From Syntrophobacter sp. DG_60 (GTDB lineage: Bacteria > Desulfobacterota > Desulfofervidia > Desulfofervidales > DG-60), in the NCBI GenBank assembly GCA_001304365.1, contig LJNA01000107.1, positions 1 through 5,399 on the forward strand: 5,399 bases of DNA, written 5' to 3'. The notes beneath the pieces were generated by a model. That model saw nothing but the letters and a program-made list of their open reading frames with translations, was not told the DNA's origin and searched no databases. This document shows positions 1 through 5,399 of this stretch, piece by piece; within the stretch, counting starts at the first letter, position 1, and each line of letters opens with the position of its first letter. The translations under genes and the position numbers were made by a program.

Positions 1-60
1 GCTTTCTTCTTCTACCTTTACCTCCTTTGCATTAGGAGAAACTTTGACTTGTATCTTCAT
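1..60 (-). CDS. DUF167 / YggU-family protein, N-terminal 20 codons only
   Basis: The reverse complement starts with ATG at position 60 and stays open for exactly 20 codons to the window edge, reading MKIQVKVSPNAKEVKVEEES. A start made of alternating hydrophobic and basic residues followed by a 'V-x-P-N-A-K' turn is typical of the small (about 75-100 residue) DUF167/YggU family. The proteins of that family are of unknown function and adopt a compact alpha/beta fold. Only the first beta strand and turn are visible, so the call rests on this N-terminal signature. There is no strong Shine-Dalgarno site; the bases before the ATG are GAGCTATAGG on the coding strand, and a TATAAT box lies 11 bp upstream. 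It faces the same way as the abiE pair but is separated from abiEii by 144 bp, so it may be transcribed on its own. The rest of the gene lies outside the window. Confidence 0.6.
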   Translation of the reverse strand, partial: MKIQVKVSPNAKEVKVEEES

Positions 61-71
61 CCTATAGCTCA

Positions 72-77
72 ATTATA
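72..77 (-). promoter_or_regulatory. Perfect TATAAT -10 box before the DUF167 gene
   Basis: On the minus strand the hexamer TATAAT matches the sigma-70 -10 consensus at all six positions and ends 11 bp before the ATG at position 60. If used, transcription would start only a few bases before the start codon, giving an almost leaderless mRNA, which would fit the weak Shine-Dalgarno site. No good -35 box sits at the usual 16-18 bp distance, and in AT-rich DNA such a hexamer can occur by chance, so this is a weak call. Confidence 0.25.
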
Positions 78-183
78 AGTATTCCCTATTCCCAATTTTT
101 GCAAAATATCCTTCAATTCTTTGTCTATCTTCCTTCATTCTTTCTTCAACCTGGGCTTGCCCAACATCTAAATAGGTCTCCAC
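73..183 (-). CDS. Doubtful 36-codon ORF or gene remnant behind abiEii
   Basis: I do not recognise this sequence. Directly after the TGA stop of abiEii the same reading frame stays open for 43 codons and ends at the TAA at 75-73. A GTG at 183 is the first usable start and an ATG at 138 is another. From the GTG the product begins VETYLDVGQAQVEERMKEDR and ends in a charged, probably helical tail finishing with REYL. A purine-rich stretch (GAGGGTGG) lies about 13 bases before the GTG, too far for a convincing ribosome site. The composition is protein-like, rich in Glu, Lys and Arg. It could be a tiny gene, the 3' end of a gene cut off when the abiE pair arrived, the lost tail of AbiEii behind a newly gained stop, or chance: 43 open codons arise roughly one time in eight in random sequence. 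Confidence 0.25.
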   Translation of the reverse strand: METYLDVGQAQVEERMKEDRQRIEGYFAKIGNREYL

Positions 184-204
184 AAATTTATATCTTCCAC
201 CCTC

Positions 205-981
205 TCAAAATTCATAATTTTTTATGTAATCATAAAAAAACAAAACCTTTTTGGAATCACTGGGATTAAATAAAAATTGCTCTACATCCTTAGCCAAGTC
301 TTTAAGATTAACCTTACTACATTTGGCCAAAAGCTTATTTTTCAAATCTGCCATATCCTTAACTTTCAATTTTAATTGCAAATAATTAAGATTGGGCTTT
401 GTCTTACCAGAGAGAAATGCGGCATCATAAAAGTCTCTGCCCATTGCACGCCTACGTTTGAAAACAGCATATATTTTCTGAGCCAATAAAATGTCCATTG
501 GAACAACATTTATCCGCAAGAATACATCGAATTTATTAATAATGACCTTCTCTGGCGCATACCTAAATTCCTGTGGTTCTGTATCAAGTTGGATTAATAA
601 CTTTTCTTCTCTATGCTTAGAAAGCCCATTTTCAAAAAGGATATCTGGAATCCTCATATAACAGCGATATGCTCCTTTAAAGACATTTTTGATTTCTACT
701 TTATACCCCTCTAAGTTTAACCTTTTCTGTATTAAATTTGCCAATTGCTCAAATTCTTCTTTCGTCAAACCAAGATTGTCAAAATCCAAATCTTCAGAGA
801 ATCTGGTATTCCCGTGTATAATATGAGTGGCTGTCCCACCCATAAAACATAACTTTTTGCCAAATTTTGAATCAAAAACAGCCTCTAAAATCTTATATTG
901 CAGGTATTCACGCAAAAGATTTCTCTTGAAGGCCCTCAAATATTCAGGATAAAAAGATTCTATCTGTTCTATATCAAGCAT
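205..981 (-). CDS. abiEii: AbiEii-type nucleotidyltransferase (type IV toxin candidate)
   Basis: This 258-residue protein belongs by its motifs to the nucleotidyl transferase AbiEii/AbiGii toxin family. Characterised relatives in the wider family (AbiE, MenT) are DNA-polymerase-beta-like nucleotidyltransferases; MenT toxins add nucleotides to tRNA acceptor ends and block translation. The substrate here is unknown. Visible signatures are GGT at residues 48-50, then RFSEDLDF at 60-67 with the probable metal-binding acids D64 and D66, a possible third acid D133 in LIQLDT, and the family's C-terminal signature at 167-190, with K169 followed by RDFYD (R182, D183, D186). No key motif is missing and the length is normal. 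The ATG lies inside the end of abiEi (8-bp overlap, shared bases ATGCTTGA). It has no clear Shine-Dalgarno site, so translation is probably coupled to abiEi. No signal peptide or membrane segment is evident; the protein is presumably cytoplasmic. The toxin role is inferred from family and pairing. Confidence 0.88.
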   Translation of the reverse strand: MLDIEQIESFYPEYLRAFKRNLLREYLQYKILEAVFDSKFGKKLCFMGGTATHIIHGNTRFSEDLDFDNLGLTKEEFEQLANLIQKRLNLEGYKVEIKNVFKGAYRCYMRIPDILFENGLSKHREEKLLIQLDTEPQEFRYAPEKVIINKFDVFLRINVVPMDILLAQKIYAVFKRRRAMGRDFYDAAFLSGKTKPNLNYLQLKLKVKDMADLKNKLLAKCSKVNLKDLAKDVEQFLFNPSDSKKVLFFYDYIKNYEF

Positions 982-1591
982 TTTTTATAAATTCCAAAAA
1001 GGATTTTATTCTTTTAGTCAATGTCTTCTTGGCAAACTTGTCAAGAAACTTATAAACCCTTTCTTCATTAGCTTGTTTCAAAAATATATCCCTATTTATA
1101 CGGAGACTGGCAAAGTCAGACTCCTTTCTTATATGTGGATTGAGATAAAAGTAATCCAGGATGGCCTTTTCTATACTGGCTATTTTAATGCACCTACTAT
1201 CATAACCAACAAGGTCATAGCCAAAAAATAGGTCTGGCTTTATTGTCCTGTAGCTAAATTCCGCTATGGGGGTCTTAAAATTATAGGTTCGGCGAGTTGA
1301 GACAGAGGTTATGCCATATACACTTTCAGGGATTAAATGATAATAAGATAAGGCCATCTCAAAAGAAATATATGACGGCCTATATATCCTATTAGCGATC
1401 TCAAAAAGGAGATTCTCATTAATCTCTAAATCAGAAAAGATATAATAACCGCGGATAATTTTTTTTATATACCCCTTGTTCTGCCATTCATTTAATCTTC
1501 TTCTGTGAAAGTGGCTATCAACAATCTTAATATCTGTAAGGGAAAATACTGTAAAATCTTTTAAGCTTCTTCTTAATTCAAGATATTGCAT
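974..1591 (-). CDS. abiEi: AbiEi-type antitoxin and autorepressor
   Basis: This 205-residue protein fits the AbiEi family of type IV antitoxins. Residues 1 to about 55 look like a winged helix-turn-helix, ending in GYIKKIIRGYYIF (40-52), the characteristic wing with an R-G-Y-Y motif. The C-terminal domain carries SYISFEMALSYYHLIPE (73-89), a beta-rich stretch with TSVSTRRTYNF (95-105), and IASIEKAILDYFYLNPH (137-153), all typical of the family. The C-terminus is very basic. Known AbiEi proteins counteract the toxin without stable binding to it and also repress their own promoter by binding inverted repeats; a matching repeat lies directly before this start codon. The ATG at 1591 was chosen because the fold starts there; no strong Shine-Dalgarno site is visible, and the site region is occupied by an operator arm. 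The gene overlaps abiEii by 8 bp, ending in TGA. A sampled line within the gene (1381-1440) has only 17 G/C in 60 bases. Confidence 0.87.
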   Translation of the reverse strand: MQYLELRRSLKDFTVFSLTDIKIVDSHFHRRRLNEWQNKGYIKKIIRGYYIFSDLEINENLLFEIANRIYRPSYISFEMALSYYHLIPESVYGITSVSTRRTYNFKTPIAEFSYRTIKPDLFFGYDLVGYDSRCIKIASIEKAILDYFYLNPHIRKESDFASLRINRDIFLKQANEERVYKFLDKFAKKTLTKRIKSFLEFIKNA

Positions 1592-1637
1592 TCTATTTCT
1601 CTAAAGTGTTATTTATAGCGCTTTTACGAAATAGAAT
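1590..1637 (-). promoter_or_regulatory. Candidate AbiEi operator: perfect 10-bp inverted repeat
   Basis: On the plus strand ATTCTATTTC at 1590-1599 is matched by its exact reverse complement GAAATAGAAT at 1628-1637, with 28 bp between the arms. The arm nearest abiEi covers the place where its ribosome site should be and touches the start codon; the far arm overlaps a candidate -10 box. AbiEi proteins of other bacteria bind inverted repeats in their own promoter cooperatively, bending the DNA and repressing it, so arms about 38 bp apart (centre to centre) are in a sensible place for this. The repeat is seen directly; its role is inferred. Confidence 0.6.
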
Positions 1638-1661
1638 AATATAATTTTATGGGAAGGGCAA
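1612..1661 (-). promoter_or_regulatory. Possible abiE promoter
   Basis: Two readings are possible on the minus strand. One has TTGCCC at 1656-1661 as -35 box, a 17-bp spacer, and TATTCT at 1633-1638 as -10 box (four of six consensus bases each); this -10 box lies within the far operator arm. The other uses TATAAA at 1612-1617, between the two operator arms, without a good -35 box. In either case the inverted repeat would overlap or surround the polymerase site, as expected for an autorepressed promoter. Neither is strong. Confidence 0.3.
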
Positions 1662-1672
1662 GTCTTTTTATA

Positions 1673-2641
1673 CTAGATTACTACATCCTTTAGCCAGCTT
1701 CTATTTTCTTTGTGCCAATTTAGTGTCCTCTTTATTCCTTCTTCCAGAGAGACCATTGGCTGCCAATCCAAGATCTCCTTGGCCTTTTTTATATCAGCAC
1801 ATGTGGCCTTTAGATCTGCCTTATGGAAGGGTTTGTAGACAATATTTGCCTTTTTTCCTAAATATTTTTCTATTAATTCTAAGGCATACCTTAATTCATT
1901 TGGATGATTATTTCCCAGATTGATTATCTCATAGCCTGTAGGTCTTAGTGCCTTGATAGTTCCATCAGCAATATCATCAATATAAGTAAAATCTCTGCTC
2001 TGTCTACCATCACCAAATATCTCTACAGATTTGCCTTCATCTATCCATTTAATAAATCTGAATATACTCATGTCTGGCCTTCCTGCAGGGCCATATACTG
2101 TAAAGTACCTAAGTATTGTAACATCTATTCCATATAGATAATGATATGCGTAACACATAGCCTCTGCTGCCTTTTTGCTGGCTGCATAAGGGGAAATAGG
2201 GGTATTTACAGGAAGGTCTTCTTTAAATGGCATGGGGGCACCCGCATAAATTGAAGAAGTAGAGGCCAGGATAAATTTTTTTATCCCAAATTGCCTGCAG
2301 CATTCAAGTAAATTTAGGGTCCCTATGGCATTTGTGCTCATATAGACAAATGGATTTTCTAAACTATACCTTACACCTGCCCTAGCTGCCAAATTCATTA
2401 CCGCATCTATTTGGTTTTCTTCAAAGACTTTCCTTAAAACCTCTAATTTTTCAATATCTTCTTTATAAAACCTAAACCCATCTAATTTATTTAACTGATC
2501 TAGTCTATATTCCTTTAGCCTCACGTCATAGTAATCGTTCATATTGTCTATTCCAATAACCTTATATCCCCTCTTTAATGACTCTTCCACAGTTTTCCAC
2601 TCTATAAAGCCTGCTGCCCCGGTCATCAGTATAGTCTTCAC
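1673..2641 (-). CDS. NAD-dependent sugar-nucleotide epimerase, UDP-glucuronate 4-epimerase type
   Basis: This 322-residue extended short-chain dehydrogenase/reductase probably interconverts nucleotide sugars for cell-surface polysaccharide (for example UDP-glucuronate to UDP-galacturonate). The Rossmann start TGAAGFI (7-13) is followed by the NAD acid D32 in IDN. The IDNMNDYYDVRLKEYRL stretch (31-47) and LAARAGVRYSLENP (84-97) are typical of glucuronate epimerases. The catalytic triad is probably T128 (in ASTSSIY), Y152 and K156 (YAASK). GRPDMSIFRF (187-196) and the C-terminal half form the sugar-nucleotide domain. The start is GTG, preceded by GAGGAGG (2648-2654) six bases upstream; the next in-frame ATG (codon 6) would trim the first beta strand. 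Oddly, residue 14, the third glycine of GxxGxxG, is glutamate (codon GAG), which may harm NAD binding. The gene lies 81 bp after clpB with no terminator seen between, but there is no functional link. The exact substrate cannot be told from sequence alone. Confidence 0.85.
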   Translation of the reverse strand: MKTILMTGAAGFIEWKTVEESLKRGYKVIGIDNMNDYYDVRLKEYRLDQLNKLDGFRFYKEDIEKLEVLRKVFEENQIDAVMNLAARAGVRYSLENPFVYMSTNAIGTLNLLECCRQFGIKKFILASTSSIYAGAPMPFKEDLPVNTPISPYAASKKAAEAMCYAYHYLYGIDVTILRYFTVYGPAGRPDMSIFRFIKWIDEGKSVEIFGDGRQSRDFTYIDDIADGTIKALRPTGYEIINLGNNHPNELRYALELIEKYLGKKANIVYKPFHKADLKATCADIKKAKEILDWQPMVSLEEGIKRTLNWHKENRSWLKDVVI

Positions 2642-2647
2642 CCCTTG

Positions 2648-2654
2648 CCTCCTC
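2648..2654 (-). promoter_or_regulatory. Shine-Dalgarno site deciding the epimerase GTG start
   Basis: GAGGAGG on the minus strand lies six bases before the GTG at 2641. It is a near-ideal ribosome site and supports GTG over the ATG five codons further in. Confidence 0.75.
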
Positions 2655-2692
2655 TGCCCTAAATCGTTAAATAGATCGAATTAATTGTACAA

Positions 2693-2720
2693 ACTCAATA
2701 AACCGCATACTCAACAAACC
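2693..2720 (-). repeat. Two-copy 12-bp direct repeat between clpB and the epimerase
   Basis: On the minus strand GGTTTGTTGAGT (2709-2720) is repeated as GGTTTATTGAGT (2693-2704) with one mismatch and a 16-bp period. It begins two bases after the clpB stop codon. Beside it lie the 8-bp palindrome TTGTACAA (2685-2692) and the -10-like hexamer TACAAT (2684-2689), with TTGAGT 19 bp before it, so the stretch could hold a weak promoter or a binding site for the epimerase gene. It could equally be a chance duplication. Confidence 0.4.
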
Positions 2721-2722
2721 AG

Positions 2723-5359
2723 TTAGGCATAAGCTACTTCAGCCTCTTCAGGTTTTTTGACTTTAAAGCTTAAATTACCATCCTCTAATGCTACTCGAAC
2801 ATGACTTCCCTCCGCTATCTCACCAGAAATGACCTTTTTTGCCAAGGCTGTTTCTATCTTTTGTTGCAGATAGCGCCTCAGGGGCCTTGCCCCATAGACA
2901 GGATCATAGCTTTCTCTTGCAATGAAGCCCTTTGCCTCATCTGTAAGCTCAATTGTGATATCACGTTCTTTAAGCCTATTTTGAATATATTTCATCTGCA
3001 AACCTACCACCTTTTTAATTTCATCCAGTGTAAGTTGCTTAAAGAGCACAATCTCATCAACTCGGTTTAGAAATTCTGGACGGAATGTGTGCCTTAGCTC
3101 TCTCATTACCCGATCCTTTACCTCTGGCTCAATCTCCCCAGTTTCTCTTACCTCTTCTAATAAATAGTGGCTGCCAACATTAGATGTCATGATAATCACT
3201 GTGTTTTTAAAATCAACTGTCCTTCCATGGGAGTCTGTCAACCTCCCATCATCTAGAATTTGTAAAAGGATGTTAAATACATCTGTATGTGCCTTTTCGG
3301 TCTCATCTAATAATATCACACTATATGGCTTACGGCGGATGGCCTCAGTCAATTGTCCCCCTTCTTCATAGCCCACATAGCCAGGAGGAGCGCCAATAAG
3401 CCTTGAAACTGTATGTTTTTCCATATATTCAGACATATCTATCCTTACCATATTCTCTTCGGTATCAAATAATGCCTCGGCTAAGGTCTTTGCCAACTCT
3501 GTCTTTCCTACCCCTGTAGGGCCTAAAAAGATAAATGAACCAATAGGACGATTTGGGTCTTTTAGGCCGGCTCTTGCCCTAATTACTGCATCTACTACGG
3601 CCTTAACAGCTTCATCCTGCCCTACTACCCTCTGATGTAAAATATTATCTAATTTCAATAACTTCTCCCTTTCCCCCTCCATAAGCCTTGTCACAGGGAT
3701 GCCTGTCCAGCGGGAGACAACCTCTGCAACCTCTTCCTCTGTCACCTCTTCGCGCAACAGTCTGCCAGTAGATTGTTTTTCTACCAGTCTCTTTTCTTCC
3801 TGTTTTAGTTCTTTTTCTAAGGCTGCTATTTTTCCATAGCGCAATTCTGCTGCCTTATTTAGGTCATATTCCCTTTCAGCCCTTTCAATCTCTTGCTTTA
3901 CATGTTCTATCTCCTTCCTTACTTTTCTTAGACGTCCAATTACCTCCTTTTCTGCCTCCCACTGGGCCCTTAGGGCATCTGCCTTTGCCCTTAGATTTGA
4001 AAGCTCCCTTTGAATAACCATTAAGCGCTCCTGTGATGTCTTATCCTTTTCCTTTTTTAATGCCTCCTGCTCAATCTCAAGCTGCATTATGCGGCGGCTG
4101 ACCTCATCTAGCTCAACGGGCAAGGAATCTATCTCTGTCCTAATCATAGCGGCTGCTTCATCTATTAAGTCAATGGCCTTATCAGGCAAAAATCTATCAG
4201 TGATATAGCGATGTGAAAGTATTGCTGCTGCAACAAGTGCACTATCTTTAATCCTTACACCATGATGTACCTCAAATTTTTCCTTTAGTCCCCTTAGAAT
4301 AGAAATGGTATCTTCTACATTAGATTCATCTACCATCACTGGCTGAAAGCGGCGTTCAAGGGCCGGGTCCTTTTCAATATATTTTCTATATTCGTCTAAG
4401 GTAGTAGCACCAATGCAGTGTAGCTCACCCCTGGCAAGCATGGGCTTTAACATATTGCCTGCATCAATGGCCCCTTCTGCCCTTCCTGCACCTACGATGG
4501 TGTGAATCTCATCAATAAATAATATGATTCTTCCATCACTTGCCTGAATCTCCTTAAGCACTGCTTTTAGTCTCTCTTCAAACTCACCCCGATATTTGGC
4601 ACCAGCCAATAATGAGGCCATATCTAACTGATAGATTGTCTTATCCTTTAAGCCCTCTGGGACATCTGCCCTTAATATCCTCTGGGCTAAACCCTCTACT
4701 ATGGCCGTTTTTCCTACCCCAGCATCACCAATCAACACAGGGTTGTTTTTTGTGCGGCGAGAAAGGATTCGAATCACTCGCCTTATCTCTGTATCCCTCC
4801 CGATTACTGGATCCAGCCGCCCCTTTTTTGCCTCCTGTACTAAGTCCCTTCCATAGCGGGATAGTGCCTCATATGTCTCTTCTGGTGTGGGGCTTGTAAT
4901 GCGCTGTCTACCACGTATGTCGGTTAATGTCTTTAAGAAACGGTCACGGGTAATATTAAACTCCTGAAAGATGCGCCCAACCGGTGTAGAAGTCCCTGCT
5001 TCAATTATAGCCAGAATAACATGTTCCACACTGGTATATTCGTCCTTTAGGTGTTTTGCCTCTTCTTGTGCCCTTACCAATATTTGATGCAGGCCTCCCG
5101 AAAGGTAAACCTTACCAATTTCCCCCAATGGCCCTTTCGTCTTTGGCCTTTTATTCAATTCGGCCTCTATCCCTTCCTTAAATGCATCTACTGATATATC
5201 CATTTTTTGAAAAAAACGGGGCAAGAGGCCGTCCTCTTGCTCAAGAAATGCAAGGACCAAGTGCTCTGTATCGATTTCTTGATGTCCATAACGAACAGCG
5301 ATGTTTTGGGCCTCACTTAGTGCCTCTTGGGTCTTTTGTGTAAAACGGCTAATATCCAT
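2723..5359 (-). CDS. clpB: ClpB, ATP-dependent protein disaggregase (Hsp100)
   Basis: ClpB is a cytoplasmic hexameric AAA+ machine that pulls proteins out of heat-induced aggregates together with DnaK, DnaJ and GrpE. All parts are present in 878 residues, slightly longer than the about 860 usual. The Clp N-domain covers 1 to about 145. The first ATPase domain has Walker A GDAGVGKT (211-218), pore loop KYRG (255-258), Walker B with D283/E284 in FIDEIH, and arginine finger RR at 336-337. The middle coiled coil, about 410-530 and rich in Glu, Lys and Arg, separates ClpB from ClpA. The second ATPase domain has Walker A GPTGVGKT (613-620), pore loop GYVGYE (660-665), Walker B D685/E686, FLNR finger R766 and sensor-2 GARPLRR (823-829). 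There is no ClpP-binding tripeptide loop evident, as expected for ClpB. The ATG at 5359 follows GGAGG at 5364-5368. The DETEK variant at 685-689 replaces the commoner DEIEK or DEVEK. Confidence 0.97.
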   Translation of the reverse strand: MDISRFTQKTQEALSEAQNIAVRYGHQEIDTEHLVLAFLEQEDGLLPRFFQKMDISVDAFKEGIEAELNKRPKTKGPLGEIGKVYLSGGLHQILVRAQEEAKHLKDEYTSVEHVILAIIEAGTSTPVGRIFQEFNITRDRFLKTLTDIRGRQRITSPTPEETYEALSRYGRDLVQEAKKGRLDPVIGRDTEIRRVIRILSRRTKNNPVLIGDAGVGKTAIVEGLAQRILRADVPEGLKDKTIYQLDMASLLAGAKYRGEFEERLKAVLKEIQASDGRIILFIDEIHTIVGAGRAEGAIDAGNMLKPMLARGELHCIGATTLDEYRKYIEKDPALERRFQPVMVDESNVEDTISILRGLKEKFEVHHGVRIKDSALVAAAILSHRYITDRFLPDKAIDLIDEAAAMIRTEIDSLPVELDEVSRRIMQLEIEQEALKKEKDKTSQERLMVIQRELSNLRAKADALRAQWEAEKEVIGRLRKVRKEIEHVKQEIERAEREYDLNKAAELRYGKIAALEKELKQEEKRLVEKQSTGRLLREEVTEEEVAEVVSRWTGIPVTRLMEGEREKLLKLDNILHQRVVGQDEAVKAVVDAVIRARAGLKDPNRPIGSFIFLGPTGVGKTELAKTLAEALFDTEENMVRIDMSEYMEKHTVSRLIGAPPGYVGYEEGGQLTEAIRRKPYSVILLDETEKAHTDVFNILLQILDDGRLTDSHGRTVDFKNTVIIMTSNVGSHYLLEEVRETGEIEPEVKDRVMRELRHTFRPEFLNRVDEIVLFKQLTLDEIKKVVGLQMKYIQNRLKERDITIELTDEAKGFIARESYDPVYGARPLRRYLQQKIETALAKKVISGEIAEGSHVRVALEDGNLSFKVKKPEEAEVAYA

Positions 5360-5363
5360 CTTT

Positions 5364-5368
5364 CCTCC
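5364..5368 (-). promoter_or_regulatory. Shine-Dalgarno site of clpB
   Basis: GGAGG followed by AAAG directly precedes the ATG at 5359. The remaining 31 bp to the window edge are almost pure A and T. They could contain a -10 element such as TTATAT, but too little sequence is present to judge a promoter or a heat-shock operator. Confidence 0.7.
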
Positions 5369-5399
5369 AAAAAATATAATTTTTATTAAAAAATAATCA

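Noticed and set aside
152..163. Short stem TGGGC-TT-GCCCA as a terminator after abiEii
   Set aside because: The stem is only 5 bp with a 2-base loop, and no T run follows on the minus strand; too weak to call.
1617..1622. AGCGCT palindrome between the operator arms
   Set aside because: A six-base palindrome is expected by chance, and its centre does not coincide with the centre of the inverted repeat.
1723..1923. 66-codon plus-strand ORF
   Set aside because: It is antisense to the well-supported epimerase gene, has no recognisable motif and no ribosome site; a shadow frame.
2801..3070. 89-codon plus-strand ORF
   Set aside because: Antisense to the conserved C-terminal part of clpB; its Cys- and Leu-rich sequence is typical of a complementary-strand artefact.
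3189..3371. 60-codon plus-strand ORF
   Set aside because: Antisense to the second ATPase domain of clpB, with no protein-like features.
4612..4899. 95-codon plus-strand ORF
   Set aside because: Antisense to the first ATPase domain of clpB; the Pro/Leu-rich product mirrors clpB codons and resembles no known family.
5369..5399. Heat-shock operator (CIRCE-like) before clpB
   Set aside because: Only AT-rich sequence without the GC-containing CIRCE arms is visible, and the upstream region is cut by the window edge.

Overview
The window is a compact, ordinary-looking bacterial chromosome segment. All five recognisable genes lie on the minus strand, so it reads from right to left. Transcription order is clpB (complete), an NAD-dependent sugar-nucleotide epimerase of the UDP-glucuronate 4-epimerase type (complete), an abiEi/abiEii-type pair (both complete), a doubtful 36-codon reading frame, and the first 20 codons of a DUF167/YggU-family gene that runs off the left edge. 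The DNA is AT-rich, with clear Shine-Dalgarno sites before clpB and the epimerase. This fits a bacterium with a moderately low-GC genome. The style of the ClpB and epimerase proteins recalls Desulfobacterota or related anaerobes, but that is an impression from memory and not a placement.

Region by region: 2723-5359 encodes the ClpB disaggregase with all domains and nucleotide-binding motifs. After an 81-bp gap holding a short direct repeat, 1673-2641 encodes the epimerase from a GTG start; its third Rossmann glycine is replaced by glutamate. A second 81-bp gap holds a perfect 10-bp inverted repeat around a candidate promoter and directly abutting the abiEi start codon. This is a good candidate for the AbiEi operator. 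abiEi (974-1591) and abiEii (205-981) overlap by 8 bp. The 144 bp left of abiEii carry only a possible gene remnant and a TATAAT box just before the DUF167 gene.

Functionally, clpB, the epimerase and the DUF167 gene are chromosomal genes with no evident shared task. The abiE pair is the accessory element: a nucleotidyltransferase toxin candidate with a winged-helix antitoxin/autorepressor candidate, known in other bacteria as a type IV toxin-antitoxin and phage abortive-infection system. Sampled lines inside the pair are poorer in G+C than sampled lines of clpB, consistent with acquisition by transfer. No terminators, tRNAs, rRNAs, CRISPR arrays or insertion sequences were seen. I found no clearly undescribed system; the points most worth a second look are the AbiEi operator candidate, the in-frame tail behind abiEii and the damaged glycine motif of the epimerase.
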